DNA of 64,000 bases. It comes from Candidatus Solirubrobacter pratensis (GTDB lineage: Bacteria; Actinomycetota; Thermoleophilia; Solirubrobacterales; Solirubrobacteraceae). The notes below the pieces were generated by a model that was given only the letters and a program-made list of their open reading frames with translations, had not been told where the DNA came from and did no database searches. The stretch spans positions 372,001 through 436,000 of the forward strand of contig NZ_KE384481.1 of NCBI RefSeq assembly GCF_000425945.1. The letters run 5' to 3'. The position numbers and the translations under genes were made by a program. Of the stretch, positions 8,054 through 16,371 are shown in pieces (position 1 is the first letter of the stretch; every line of letters begins with the position of its first letter).

Positions 8054-8368
8054 ATGGGCGACGAACGGGAGCGGCACTTCAACCTGCACACGACGCCCGA
8101 GGTGATGGCGGGCGTGTACGCGAACTTCGCGACGGTCTCGCACTCGGACTACGAGTTCACGCTCACGTTCTCGCGCGTCGACCACGAGGTCGAGGCCGAG
8201 GAGGTCCCCGGCGTCGTCGTCTCGCGCATCTCGCTCTCGCCGCGGGCGATGCGCGAGCTGATCGACGCGATGGAGGACAACTGGTCCAAGTGGCACACCC
8301 GGGAGGGCATCAAGGGCCTGCCGGAGTACCGCGAGGACCGGCCGGACTACGGCACCGGCTCCTCGTAG
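8054..8368 (+). CDS. DUF3467 family protein
   Basis: A 104-residue protein with the DUF3467 pattern: HFNLHTTPEVMAGVYANFA, a central VVVSRISLSPRAMRELIDAM, and a helix DNWSKWHTREG. The family is small, widespread and of unknown function. ATG 8054 is used. Its 3' end overlaps the convergent M48 protease gene by 22 bp. Confidence 0.85.
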   Translation: MGDERERHFNLHTTPEVMAGVYANFATVSHSDYEFTLTFSRVDHEVEAEEVPGVVVSRISLSPRAMRELIDAMEDNWSKWHTREGIKGLPEYREDRPDYGTGSS

Positions 8369-9537
8369 GCCAGCGCCGCGCCGATGCGCTCGAGCGTGTC
8401 GGGGTGCGTGCCGAGCAGCACCTGGCGCCAGTGCGGCGGATCCGGGTCGCCGACGTTCTGGAGGGTGATCCGGCGCTCGAACGCCACCATCGCCTCCGGC
8501 TCGCCGGTGATGCGCAGCGCGAAGTCGTCGGCGCGCCGCTCGATCGCGCGCGAGAGCTGGTTGGAGACGACGCCGACCGCCGGCGCCAGCAGCGCGAGCG
8601 AGAGCGCGACGGCGGGCACGGGCGTCGCGCCCTCGCGCTGCAGCCGCTCGGCGGCGCGGGCGACCGCCAGGGTCGCGAACGGCGCCACCAGGGCCAGCCA
8701 CAACAGTCCGTGGGGGACGTCGCGGTAGTGGACGTGGCCGAGCTCGTGGGCGATCACGAGCCGTGTCTCGGCCGGCGTGAAGTCCTCGAGCAGCGTGTCG
8801 TAGAGCACGACGCGCTTGGTCCGGCCGATGCCGTTCACGTACGCGTTGGCGGCGGTCGTGCGCCGTGAGGCGTCGACCTCGTAGACCTCGCCGACGTCGA
8901 CGCCCGCCTTGCGGGCCAGCTCGAGCACGTCGTCGCGCGCCCTGCCCGCGGGCAGCGGCGTGAACCGGTTGAAGATCGGGTCGAGCACGATCGGGCCGGC
9001 GAACGTGAACACGACGGCGAACCCCGCCACCGCGGCGGCGCCCGGCGCCCACCAGGTGCGGCCGAAGCGCCGCATCCCGAGCACGAGCGCCGCGCCGCCC
9101 GCGGCCGTCAATGCGCCGCCCAGCGCCGTGCCCTTGGCCACGTCGGCCGCCCAGCCGCCCCAGGACTGCGTGACCAGTCCGACACCCTTGGCCCGCTCAC
9201 GCGCGACGGCGCGCAGCGGCAGCGCGGCCGCGGTCGTCGCCGCCGACAGCGCGGCGGCGGTGAGCGCGCCCTTCAGGACCGGCCGCTGCCCCGCGCGGGG
9301 AGCCCAGCGCACGGCGGCGACCAGCACCGCGAGCTCGATCGCCGTCTGGCCGGCGAACAGCAGGAACTGGCCGTTGCGGAAGCGGACCGCCTTCGCCAGC
9401 TCCTCGGCGCTGAAGTAGGCTCGTGCCTCCACGAGCTCGCGCGGGTATCGCTCACGCGGCCGCAGCAGCAGCACCGCCGCCTCCGCCACGACCAGGGCGG
9501 TGACCAGCACAGCGGGCAGGCGGAGCCGCTTCGGCAC
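8347..9537 (-). CDS. M48-family membrane zinc metalloprotease (Ste24/CAAX protease-like)
   Basis: A 396-residue integral membrane protease. Several helices precede the zinc motif in LVIAHELGHVHYRDV (HExxH), and the third ligand probably lies in the downstream AIERRADDFALRI segment, where a Glu follows the last helix pair. The region LDPIFNRFTPLP and NAYVNGIGRTKRVVLYDTLL are typical of Ste24-like members. It likely degrades or processes membrane proteins. GTG 9537 is chosen: an open frame continues upstream but crosses the divergent metallophosphoesterase gene, and TAGCGT lies 7 bp before this GTG. Confidence 0.9.
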   Translation of the reverse strand: MPKRLRLPAVLVTALVVAEAAVLLLRPRERYPRELVEARAYFSAEELAKAVRFRNGQFLLFAGQTAIELAVLVAAVRWAPRAGQRPVLKGALTAAALSAATTAAALPLRAVARERAKGVGLVTQSWGGWAADVAKGTALGGALTAAGGAALVLGMRRFGRTWWAPGAAAVAGFAVVFTFAGPIVLDPIFNRFTPLPAGRARDDVLELARKAGVDVGEVYEVDASRRTTAANAYVNGIGRTKRVVLYDTLLEDFTPAETRLVIAHELGHVHYRDVPHGLLWLALVAPFATLAVARAAERLQREGATPVPAVALSLALLAPAVGVVSNQLSRAIERRADDFALRITGEPEAMVAFERRITLQNVGDPDPPHWRQVLLGTHPDTLERIGAALAYEEPVP

Positions 9538-9544
9538 CGAATAG

Positions 9545-9550
9545 ACGCTA
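9545..9550 (-). promoter_or_regulatory. Candidate -10 hexamer for the M48 protease gene
   Basis: On the minus strand TAGCGT sits 7 bp before GTG 9537, the leaderless spacing repeated elsewhere in the window. Confidence 0.4.
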
Positions 9551-9554
9551 CGCC

Positions 9555-10286
9555 ATGCGGGTCGCGATCTGTACCGATATCCACGGCAACCGGCACGCCT
9601 TCGAGGCGGTGATCGCCGCTGCCGAGGCCGACGGGGCCGAGGAGCTGTGGTGCCTCGGCGACCTCGTCGGCTACGGCGCGGAGCCGGATGCCTGCGTCGC
9701 GCTGGCCGAGCGCCACTGCGCGATCTGCCTCGCCGGCAACCACGACCTCGCGGTCGTCGAGGTGCTGTCGCTGGAGGAGTTCTCGCGCGGCGCGGCGATC
9801 GCGGCGCAGTGGACGCAGGACACGATCTCCCAACAGACGCGCGAGTTCCTGCTCTCGCTGCAGCCGAAGGGCGAGGGGCTGGGCATCGGGCTCTTCCATG
9901 CGTCGCCGCGCGACCCCGTGTGGGAGTACGTGCTGTCCGGGCTGACCGCCGAGCTGTGCTTCGACGCCACCGACTTCCGCGTCTCGCTGATCGGCCACTC
10001 GCACGTCGCGCTCTCGTTCCACCGCCCCGAGGGCCAGCCGGCGTCCGGCACGACCCGCCGCGAGGGCACCGAGCTGAACCTCTCCACCGGCGAATGGCTC
10101 GTGAACCCGGGCTCGACCGGCCAGCCGCGCGACGGCGACCCGCGCGCGGCGTGGCTGCTGCTGGACACCGACGCCAAGACCGCGGTCTACCGGCGCTCGG
10201 AGTACGACATCGCGGGCGCCCAGGCCGCGATCCGCGCCGCGCGGCTCCCGGACTCGCTCGCCGAAAGGCTTCAGTACGGGCAGTGA
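9555..10286 (+). CDS. Calcineurin-like metallophosphoesterase (YfcE/MJ0936-like)
   Basis: A 243-residue protein with the five metallophosphoesterase blocks: CTDIHGN (metal 1), CLGDLVGYG, LAGNHD, LFHASPR, and LIGHSHV near residue 150. The group hydrolyses phosphodiesters such as cyclic nucleotides; substrate here is unknown. The segment NPGSTGQPRDGDPRAAW is characteristic of the YfcE/MJ0936 branch. Divergent from the M48 gene with only 17 bp between starts, so the promoters overlap. Confidence 0.9.
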   Translation: MRVAICTDIHGNRHAFEAVIAAAEADGAEELWCLGDLVGYGAEPDACVALAERHCAICLAGNHDLAVVEVLSLEEFSRGAAIAAQWTQDTISQQTREFLLSLQPKGEGLGIGLFHASPRDPVWEYVLSGLTAELCFDATDFRVSLIGHSHVALSFHRPEGQPASGTTRREGTELNLSTGEWLVNPGSTGQPRDGDPRAAWLLLDTDAKTAVYRRSEYDIAGAQAAIRAARLPDSLAERLQYGQ

Positions 10287-10318
10287 CTGCGAGCGCGTGC
10301 ACTAGCCTGGCCGTGCAG

Positions 10319-10819
10319 ATGAAACGCCTCGTCCTCCTGGCGCTTCCCGTCGTCCTGGCCGCCTGCGGCCAGACGAACCCGGACCTGATCCCGCAGAGCA
10401 ACGCGCAAACGCTCCAGAAGACGGCGGATCGGATCGCCGACGCCTGCTCGAGCGGCGACCGCGTCGAGGCGCGCGCCGCCGCGCGCGACGCGCGCCAGCA
10501 GATCGAGGCGCTGCCGCGGGCGGTCGACGCGAAGCTCGAGCGCAACCTGGGCGCCTGGGTGGACCAGATCTACGGCCGCATCAGCGACGACTGCCAGGGC
10601 GAGGCGACGCCCGAGCCCACGGAGACGCCGACCGCGACGCCGACCGAGACACCGACGGCCACGGAGACCGCCACGCCGACCCGGACGGCGACGCCGACCG
10701 AGACCGCCACGCCGACCGAGACACCGACGGCCACGGAGACGGCGACGCCGACCGCGACCTCCACGCCCGCCGGCAACGGCGGGGTCACGGCCCCCGGAGG
10801 AGACCAGAACGGGCAATGA
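10319..10819 (+). CDS. Secreted lipoprotein with a Thr-Pro repeat tail, coupled to a Ser/Thr kinase
   Basis: A 166-residue predicted lipoprotein: signal peptide MKRLVLLALPVVLAACGQ with lipobox LAAC. Residues about 25-95 form a small helical domain (DRIADACSSGDRVEARAA). The last 70 residues are a low-complexity tail of TPT, TET and TAT units, probably a wall-spanning spacer and a possible glycosylation or kinase target. ATG 10319 follows TAGCCT by 10 bp. The stop overlaps the kinase start (ATGA), so the pair is one unit: lipoprotein outside, kinase inside. Confidence 0.82.
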   Translation: MKRLVLLALPVVLAACGQTNPDLIPQSNAQTLQKTADRIADACSSGDRVEARAAARDARQQIEALPRAVDAKLERNLGAWVDQIYGRISDDCQGEATPEPTETPTATPTETPTATETATPTRTATPTETATPTETPTATETATPTATSTPAGNGGVTAPGGDQNGQ

Positions 10820-12033
10820 CGACCGACCAGCTCTTCGCCGACCGCTACCGCCTCGACCGCCGCCTCGGCGTCGGCGGCATGGCGACGGTCCAGCTCGCGT
10901 TCGACACGCGGCTCGAGCGCTACGTCGCCGTCAAGCTGCTCGCCGAGCACCTGGCGGAGGACTCGAGCTTCGTCTCGCGCTTCCGGCGGGAGGCGCTCGC
11001 CGCCGCGCGGCTCGTGCACCCGAACATCGTGCAGGTGTTCGACTTCGGCTCCGACCCGCACTCGGGCCGCAACTTCATCGTCATGGAGTACGTCGACGGC
11101 CACTCGTGCGCGGAGATCCTGCGCGACCGCGGGCCGCTGATGCCGCGCGACGCCGTCGACATCCTGTGCCAGGCCTGCCGCGGGCTGGACTACGCGCATC
11201 GCAACGGCGTCGTGCACCGCGACGTCAAGCCCGGGAACCTGCTGCAGAACACGGACAACGTCGTCAAGCTGGCCGACTTCGGCATCGCCAAGGCGGCCGA
11301 GCAGTCGGACATCACGAAGGTCGGCTCGGTGCTCGGGACGGCCGCGTACCTCTCACCGGAGCAGACCCGCGGCGAGCCGGCGGAGCCCGGCTCGGACCTG
11401 TACGCGCTCGGCGTCGTCGCCTACCAGCTGCTGTCCGGACGCCTGCCGTACGAGGCCGCGTCGCTCACCGAGCTCGCTCGCCTGCAGGAATCGGGCCCGC
11501 CGGTGCGCCTGGACGAGCTCAGCCGCGACGTGCCCCCGGCGCTCGCAGAGACCGTCGCCCGGGCGCTGGCGCGCGACCGGGTGAACCGCTTCGCCGACGC
11601 GGCCGAGATGGAGGACGCGCTGCGCGACGGGCTGCACGGCATCTCCCACGGCACGCCGGACACGGACACGGACACGGACGCGACGCGGGCGCTGAGCGAG
11701 ACCGAGGCGACGCGCATGATCGCGGGCACGCGCCCGACCGGCGCCGCGCTCCCGCGCCAGACGCGGCGCCTGCAGCCGATCGCCGAGGAGCCGCGCCGCG
11801 CGCCGCGCACCCCGCCGCCGTCGCGGCGCGCCGCCGCGCCGCCGCGCCGGCGCGGTGCGGGGCGCTGGGTCGCGCTGCTGGTCGTGCTCCTCGTGATCGC
11901 GGGCGGCATCGCCGCCTACGTGGCGGTCGGCAACGCGACGCAGAAGACGGTCCAGACCAAGCCGATCACCGACCAGAAGGTCGGGGACGCGGTCCAGAGC
12001 TTCAAGAGCCTGGTCGGCGACAACACGCGCTGA
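10816..12033 (+). CDS. Transmembrane Ser/Thr protein kinase (PknB/PknA-like, no PASTA)
   Basis: A 405-residue Hanks-type kinase. Landmarks: glycine loop LGVGGMATV, catalytic Lys in YVAVKLL, HRD loop VVHRDVKPGNLL, DFG loop LADFGIAKA, and APE-like SPEQTRGEP. The catalytic domain ends near residue 275; a disordered, Arg/Pro-rich linker with DTDTDTD precedes one membrane helix (WVALLVVLLVIAGGIAAYV) and a short outside tail of about 40 residues. No PASTA repeats. The extracytoplasmic part is too small to be a classic sensor, so the coupled upstream lipoprotein may supply sensing. Confidence 0.95.
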   Translation: MTTDQLFADRYRLDRRLGVGGMATVQLAFDTRLERYVAVKLLAEHLAEDSSFVSRFRREALAAARLVHPNIVQVFDFGSDPHSGRNFIVMEYVDGHSCAEILRDRGPLMPRDAVDILCQACRGLDYAHRNGVVHRDVKPGNLLQNTDNVVKLADFGIAKAAEQSDITKVGSVLGTAAYLSPEQTRGEPAEPGSDLYALGVVAYQLLSGRLPYEAASLTELARLQESGPPVRLDELSRDVPPALAETVARALARDRVNRFADAAEMEDALRDGLHGISHGTPDTDTDTDATRALSETEATRMIAGTRPTGAALPRQTRRLQPIAEEPRRAPRTPPPSRRAAAPPRRRGAGRWVALLVVLLVIAGGIAAYVAVGNATQKTVQTKPITDQKVGDAVQSFKSLVGDNTR

Positions 12034-12086
12034 CGCCGAGCCGCACTGCGCTGCGCGGCGGTCACGTCCCCGCCACCGCGGCCCTG

Positions 12087-12215
12087 GCGCGGCCGCCGCG
12101 ATCCGCGTCGCCGCGGGCCGCGGTGTCCGCCGCAGCTAGCCAGGGTCTCCGCGCGGTCGCCGCGATTCGGCGTCGTCGCGGGCCGCGGTGTCCGCGGCGG
12201 CTCGCCAGGGTCTCC
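12087..12215. repeat. Two tandem 64-bp repeats after the kinase gene
   Basis: Two direct copies of about 64 bp (12087-12150 and 12151-12215) share GCCGCGGTGTCCGC and GCCAGGGTCTCC and differ at a handful of positions. They lie in the gene-free 12034-12556 interval, just before the MITE-like element. No coding sense was found in them. Confidence 0.75.
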
Positions 12216-12236
12216 GCGCAGCCGCTCCGCGGACTC

Positions 12237-12487
12237 CGGCGAACTGCGCTGGTAAGGGAGTGGGTCAGGTTGCCTGCGCGGCTCGCAGGGACGCGATGAT
12301 CGTTTCGGCGCCGCGGGGCGAGGGGGGCGTGACGAAACTTCGAATAGTTCGAAGGTTCGTAAGGCACCCCCGACGAACGTGCGCGCTGAGGGTCGGGCTT
12401 GAGCGAATTGGCTGCACGAGTGATCGATCGTGACCGTCAGGCCGCCCGAGGCAGTCAACCCGCATCCCTTACCAGCGCAGTTCGCCG
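12237..12487. mobile_element. MITE-like element, copy 1 (251 bp, terminal inverted repeats)
   Basis: The element is bounded by near-perfect 23-bp inverted repeats: the left end starts CGGCGAACTGCGCTGG and runs to AAGGGA, and the right end is its complement, ending CCAGCGCAGTTCGCCG. No ORF of note is inside. Near the middle (12332-12360) is a palindrome whose 13-bp arms, one mismatch apart, surround TAG and contain TTCGAA. Related copies are at 52371-52565 and 52711-52946. It occupies the intergenic region between the kinase and the methyltransferase. Confidence 0.75.
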
Positions 12488-12556
12488 ACGCGTCCACGGG
12501 GTATCGCGAGGGGTTTCGGGGAGGGCGGCGCGCCCTCCGAGCACTACAACGGGCGC

Positions 12557-13396
12557 CTACGAGTCCCGGGAGCGCGTCGCGGCGACGACGCGGACGGTCG
12601 TCGGCAGCGCGTACCCGCCGCCGGCCGCCCGGTAGGGCTCGGCGAGCCGCGCGAAGTGGCGCTTCGCCTCCTCCGGCGCGTCCCGTAGCCGCGCGGCGGT
12701 TCGCACGGTGCCGCCGAGGACGCAGTCCCAGAGGGCGTCGAGGCTCGCCGCCTCGAGGTCGAATGTGACGGTCCGCTCGCTGATGCCGTCTTGGCCGGCG
12801 AGCAGCGCCAGCAGGTTCTCCCGCTTCGCGAAGCGCTCCGCGTCGGGCCCGGTAGGCGCCGCGTCGAGCAGGCCGGCTGCGTCGGCGGCCTGCCCCGGGA
12901 GGGCGAACAGCGGGATGCCCGCGTCCCACATGGCGAGTGCGATCCGGCCGCGCGAGACGCGCAGCATCTCTGCCACGCCGCGCTCGGGCTCCGGCAGGTG
13001 GTTGATCACGAACGCGCCGACGACGGCGTCGAACTCGCCGTCGCCGAAGGGCAGCGCCTCGGCATCGCCGTGGACGAACGTGAGCTCCGGATGCCGCTCA
13101 GCGGCGGCGCGCAGCATCGCCGGCGCGATGTCGACGCCCGTGGGGATCGCACCGCGCGCGGCGGCGGCAGCGGACAGGTCGCCGAGCCCGGACGCGACCT
13201 CGAGCACCGTCGAGCCGGACACGACGCCCGCGGCGTCGAGCAGCGGCTCGATCGCGTGGACGGTCGCGCGCGCCATCAGCGCGCCGTAGGTCGCCGCGCG
13301 CTCGCTCCAGCCGGCGGCCTCGAAGGCCTTGAAGGACGACGACTCGCCCTGCGGGCTCGCGTCTTCGGGGGGACCGCCCATGGGCCCTCCGGTCAC
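12557..13396 (-). CDS. Class I SAM-dependent methyltransferase (UbiE-like)
   Basis: A 279-residue protein with the AdoMet motifs in order: VLEVASGLGDLS (motif I), GVDIAPAML, FVHGDAEALPFGDGEFDAVV (motif II) and a motif III region LRVSRGRIALAMWD. Closest in style to UbiE/type 11 small-molecule methyltransferases; the substrate cannot be told. GTG 13396 overlaps the tgt stop as GTGA, suggesting coupled translation; ATG 13381 is an alternative giving 274 residues. Being cotranscribed with tgt hints at an RNA or nucleoside substrate, but that is only context. Confidence 0.88.
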   Translation of the reverse strand: MTGGPMGGPPEDASPQGESSSFKAFEAAGWSERAATYGALMARATVHAIEPLLDAAGVVSGSTVLEVASGLGDLSAAAAARGAIPTGVDIAPAMLRAAAERHPELTFVHGDAEALPFGDGEFDAVVGAFVINHLPEPERGVAEMLRVSRGRIALAMWDAGIPLFALPGQAADAAGLLDAAPTGPDAERFAKRENLLALLAGQDGISERTVTFDLEAASLDALWDCVLGGTVRTAARLRDAPEEAKRHFARLAEPYRAAGGGYALPTTVRVVAATRSRDS

Positions 13397-14601
13397 GCCC
13401 GGGCCGCGAGCTCCCACGGGGCCGCGCCGGCCATCACCGCGTCCGCCGCCGCCGCGAAGCGGCCCGCGTCGATCGCGTCGCGCAACTCCGCCATCAGCCG
13501 TTGCAGGTAGGCGAGGTTGTGGACCGTCAGCAGGCGCATCGCCGTGTGCTCCTTCGCCTTGAGCAGGTAGTGCAGGTAGGCGCGCGAGTAGCCGTGCGCG
13601 CACGCGGGGCACGGGCAGCCGTCGAGCAGCGGCTCGTCGGCCTCGCGCCAGCGCGCCTTGGCGAGGTCGACGCGCCAGCGACGCTCCGGATCGGGCACGA
13701 GCGCCATGCCGTGGCGGCCGATGCGCGTGGGCATCGCGCAGTCGAACGTGTCGATGCCGAGCGCGACGCCGCGCACGAGGTCGTCGACCTCGCCGATGCC
13801 GAGCAGGTGGACCGGCCGCTCGACCGGGATCTCGTCCATCGCCCAGCCGACGACCTCGAACATCTGGTCCTTGTCCTCGCCGAGCGTCCCGCCGACCGCG
13901 ATCCCGCCGGTCCCCCGCGCCGCGACCTCCTGCGCGGACGCGCGGCGCAGGTCCTCCTCCACTCCGCCCTGGACGATCCCGTACACGACCTGCCAGTCCG
14001 GCGCGTGCTCGGCGTGCCACGCGAGGCAGCGATCCAGCCAGCGGTGCGTGCGCTCGGTCGAGCGCGCCGTGTAGTCGCGGCCGCCGTGGAACGGCGTGCA
14101 CTCGTCGAACACGAGCGCTATGTCCGATCCCAGCGCCGCCTGCACCTCCATCGACGTCTCCGGCCCCATGAACCTGGTGGAGCCGTCGAGGTAAGAGCGG
14201 AACGTGACGCCCTCCTCCTCGATGCGCAGGATCGCGCCGGCGCGCTCGCCGGACGACTGCGGCGCGCGGCCCTTGATCTCGTCGGCCACGGTGCCGTGGC
14301 CCATCGAGAAGACCTGGAAGCCGCCGGAGTCGGTGATCACCGGCTTCTCCCAGCGCATGAAGCGGTGCAGCCCGCCGAGCCGGTCGATCAGCTCGTGGCC
14401 GGGCGTGAGGAACAGGTGGAACGTGTTCCCCAGCACCATGTCGTAGCCGAGCTCGGCCGCCTCGCGGACCTCGAGCGTCTTGACGACCGCCTTGGTGGCG
14501 AGCGGGACGAACGCCGGCGTGCGGACCTCGCCGTGGCGGAGCCTCAGGGTGCCGGTGCGGGCGCGGGACCCGGGGTCGCGCGTGCGGACATCGAATGACA
14601 C
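13393..14601 (-). CDS. tgt: Queuine tRNA-ribosyltransferase (tRNA-guanine transglycosylase)
   Basis: A 402-residue TIM-barrel enzyme that exchanges guanine 34 of GUN-anticodon tRNAs for a queuosine precursor. The substrate-recognition motif VITDSGGFQVFSMG contains the catalytic Asp, and the zinc site is CPCPACAHGYSRAYLHYL (three Cys and one His). A second key Asp lies in the region around LGIDTFDCAMPTRIGRHG. GTG 14601 is used, with TAGCCT 8 bp upstream. No queuosine-synthesis genes are in the window, so the base may come from elsewhere in the genome or from the environment. Confidence 0.95.
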   Translation of the reverse strand: MSFDVRTRDPGSRARTGTLRLRHGEVRTPAFVPLATKAVVKTLEVREAAELGYDMVLGNTFHLFLTPGHELIDRLGGLHRFMRWEKPVITDSGGFQVFSMGHGTVADEIKGRAPQSSGERAGAILRIEEEGVTFRSYLDGSTRFMGPETSMEVQAALGSDIALVFDECTPFHGGRDYTARSTERTHRWLDRCLAWHAEHAPDWQVVYGIVQGGVEEDLRRASAQEVAARGTGGIAVGGTLGEDKDQMFEVVGWAMDEIPVERPVHLLGIGEVDDLVRGVALGIDTFDCAMPTRIGRHGMALVPDPERRWRVDLAKARWREADEPLLDGCPCPACAHGYSRAYLHYLLKAKEHTAMRLLTVHNLAYLQRLMAELRDAIDAGRFAAAADAVMAGAAPWELAARA

Positions 14602-14609
14602 GGACCCGC

Positions 14610-14615
14610 AGGCTA
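14610..14615 (-). promoter_or_regulatory. Candidate -10 hexamer for tgt
   Basis: On the minus strand TAGCCT ends 8 bp before GTG 14601. It fits the leaderless pattern seen at several other starts here. Confidence 0.35.
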
Positions 14616-14712
14616 GTAGCGGCGGGGTCTTCCGCCTGTCGCCATCACATGGACTACGGTGCCCTGAGCGCTTGGGATTCCCCGTAGCCAGGCGCTGGAA
14701 AGGATGGTGTCC

Positions 14713-16122
14713 ATGACCGCCGTCGCCACCCAGGTACTCGGGTGGGAGGACGATCCCGGCGCGCCGGATGCGGCAAACACGCCGGTCCCACGCCCCGTGC
14801 CCGATCCGTCGAAGGACCCGCTGCCCAGCGCGATCGACGGGACCGCTCCGAAGCCCGACGAGTACGACCCGGGCTCCTCGCAGTTCCGCTACTGGGTCGC
14901 GGCCGACGCGCTGCGGCGCGTGGCGGACTACTGGGGCGCGATCCTCGGCGACGTCGCCTGGCACTCGAGCGTCGGCGACAAGCTGCGCATCGTGCTCGAC
15001 GAGGGCCGCGACTTCAACGCGTTCTACGATCGCGAAGGACTCCACTTCTTCCACGACACGACGCCCGACGGGACGACCTGCTTCTCCGACAACAGCGCGG
15101 ACGTCGTCTGCCACGAGTTCGGTCACGCGGTGCTCGATGCGATCCGCCCGCAGTTGTGGGACGCCGCGAACCTCGAGGTGCCGGCGTTCCACGAGAGCTT
15201 CGGCGACATGACGTCGATGCTGACCGAGCTGCAGCTCGAGAGCGTGCGCGAGACGGTGATCGCCGGCACCGGCGGCAAGCTCGCGCGCTCGTCGCGGCTG
15301 TCGCGGCTGGCCGAGCAGCTCGGCTGGGCGATCCGCCAGACCGCGCCCGACGCGGTCGACGGCGACTGCCTGCGCAACGCGGCCAACTCGTTCTTCTACA
15401 GCGACCCGCTGACGCTGCCGCCGAGCGCGCCGGCGAACCAGCTCTCGTCGGAGCCGCACTCGTTCTCGCGCGTCTTCAGCGGCGCGTTCCTGTCCTCGCT
15501 GGCAGGGATGTTCTCGACGACGGACGGCGGCTCTGACTCGCTGCAGAAGGTCAGCGTCGATCTCGGCACGCTGCTCGTCGACGCCGTCAAGGCGACGCCG
15601 GTGGTCGCCGCGTACTACAGCCAGGTCGCGGCGCACGTGCTCGCGCTCGCGCAGCAGCGCTTCCCGGACAACGGCTACGTCGACGCGCTGCGGGCCGGCT
15701 TCGTCGCGCACGGCATCCTGGCGCTGCAGCACACGACCGTGACGCTCAGCGACGCCGGGCGCGCGCTGGGGATCGTGCCGCGCGTGGCGCCCACCGAGCT
15801 GACGCCGATGGCGCTGTCGGGCACGCCGTACGGGCTGGGCGAGGACGTGCTCGTCCGCGTGGGCGCCGAGCCGAAGCGCTTCGCGGTCGCCTCAGCGGCG
15901 CCTGAGGGCGGCGCCGTCGAGGGCGCGCCGCAGGACCGCGTGGCCGCCGGGTTCGTGGAGGACCTGTTCCGCCGCGGCCACGTGCGGATCGACGCGCAGT
16001 TGCGGACGGGCGCCGAGGTCGTGCGCGACCGGTCGGTCCACACGCACGAGATCGTGCGCGACGACGGCGCGCTCGTGCTCCGCCGGCGAGTCTTCGACTG
16101 CGGGTTCCGCGCCGGGGCGTAG
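14713..16122 (+). CDS. Unusual gluzincin-like metallopeptidase without signal peptide
   Basis: A 469-residue protein. The zinc signature is VVCHEFGHAVLDAI (HEFGH) followed about 25 residues later by FHESFGDMTSML, an ExxxD motif like the third-ligand helix of M4 (thermolysin) peptidases. There is no signal peptide or membrane helix, whereas M4 enzymes are secreted with a propeptide. The C-terminal 120 residues (from about LTPMALSGTPYGLG) form a separate unknown region. ATG 14713 is chosen over ATG 14704 because AAAGGA lies 9 bp before it and abuts the other. Substrate unknown; activity is inferred from the motif. Confidence 0.75.
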   Translation: MTAVATQVLGWEDDPGAPDAANTPVPRPVPDPSKDPLPSAIDGTAPKPDEYDPGSSQFRYWVAADALRRVADYWGAILGDVAWHSSVGDKLRIVLDEGRDFNAFYDREGLHFFHDTTPDGTTCFSDNSADVVCHEFGHAVLDAIRPQLWDAANLEVPAFHESFGDMTSMLTELQLESVRETVIAGTGGKLARSSRLSRLAEQLGWAIRQTAPDAVDGDCLRNAANSFFYSDPLTLPPSAPANQLSSEPHSFSRVFSGAFLSSLAGMFSTTDGGSDSLQKVSVDLGTLLVDAVKATPVVAAYYSQVAAHVLALAQQRFPDNGYVDALRAGFVAHGILALQHTTVTLSDAGRALGIVPRVAPTELTPMALSGTPYGLGEDVLVRVGAEPKRFAVASAAPEGGAVEGAPQDRVAAGFVEDLFRRGHVRIDAQLRTGAEVVRDRSVHTHEIVRDDGALVLRRRVFDCGFRAGA

Positions 16123-16125
16123 CCT
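16120..16125 (+). promoter_or_regulatory. Candidate -10 hexamer inside the preceding stop codon
   Basis: TAGCCT begins with the TAG stop of the metallopeptidase gene and lies 7 bp before ATG 16133. Confidence 0.35.
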
Positions 16126-16132
16126 CCTCGAC

Positions 16133-16315
16133 ATGGGCGATGAAGAGGACGAGACGACGGCCCAGGAGGAGACGTACGTGCGCGGGCTGATCGCTCGCGG
16201 CGAGGCGGCGTGGCCGGTCGACGGCGAGCTCCCTCCGGGCGCCACCCACGAGATCGTCGAGGAGGAGCCGGGCAAGCTCCCGAAGGTCGTGCGCCGCCGG
16301 TTCGGATTGCGCTGA
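16133..16315 (+). CDS. Small acidic conserved-looking protein, unknown function
   Basis: A 60-residue protein, very acidic at the N-terminus (MGDEEDETTAQEE) and basic at the end (KVVRRRFGLR), with no cysteines or membrane helix. Composition and codon use look coding: clear GC bias at third positions, ending before a strong stem-loop. It follows the metallopeptidase by 10 bp and has its own candidate -10 box. No family recognised. Confidence 0.6.
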   Translation: MGDEEDETTAQEETYVRGLIARGEAAWPVDGELPPGATHEIVEEEPGKLPKVVRRRFGLR

Positions 16316-16329
16316 CCGGCCGGAAGGCC

Positions 16330-16361
16330 GCCGCCGCGCCGGTCCGGGGTGGCGCGGCGGC
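16330..16361. terminator. Strong stem-loop between convergent genes
   Basis: GCCGCCGCGCC and GGCGCGGCGGC form a perfect 11-bp stem around a 10-nt loop. It lies between the stops of the small acidic gene and hsp20. There is no T-run on either side, so it could act as a bidirectional, non-canonical terminator or 3' stabiliser. Confidence 0.6.
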
Positions 16362-16371
16362 GAGGCGCGGC

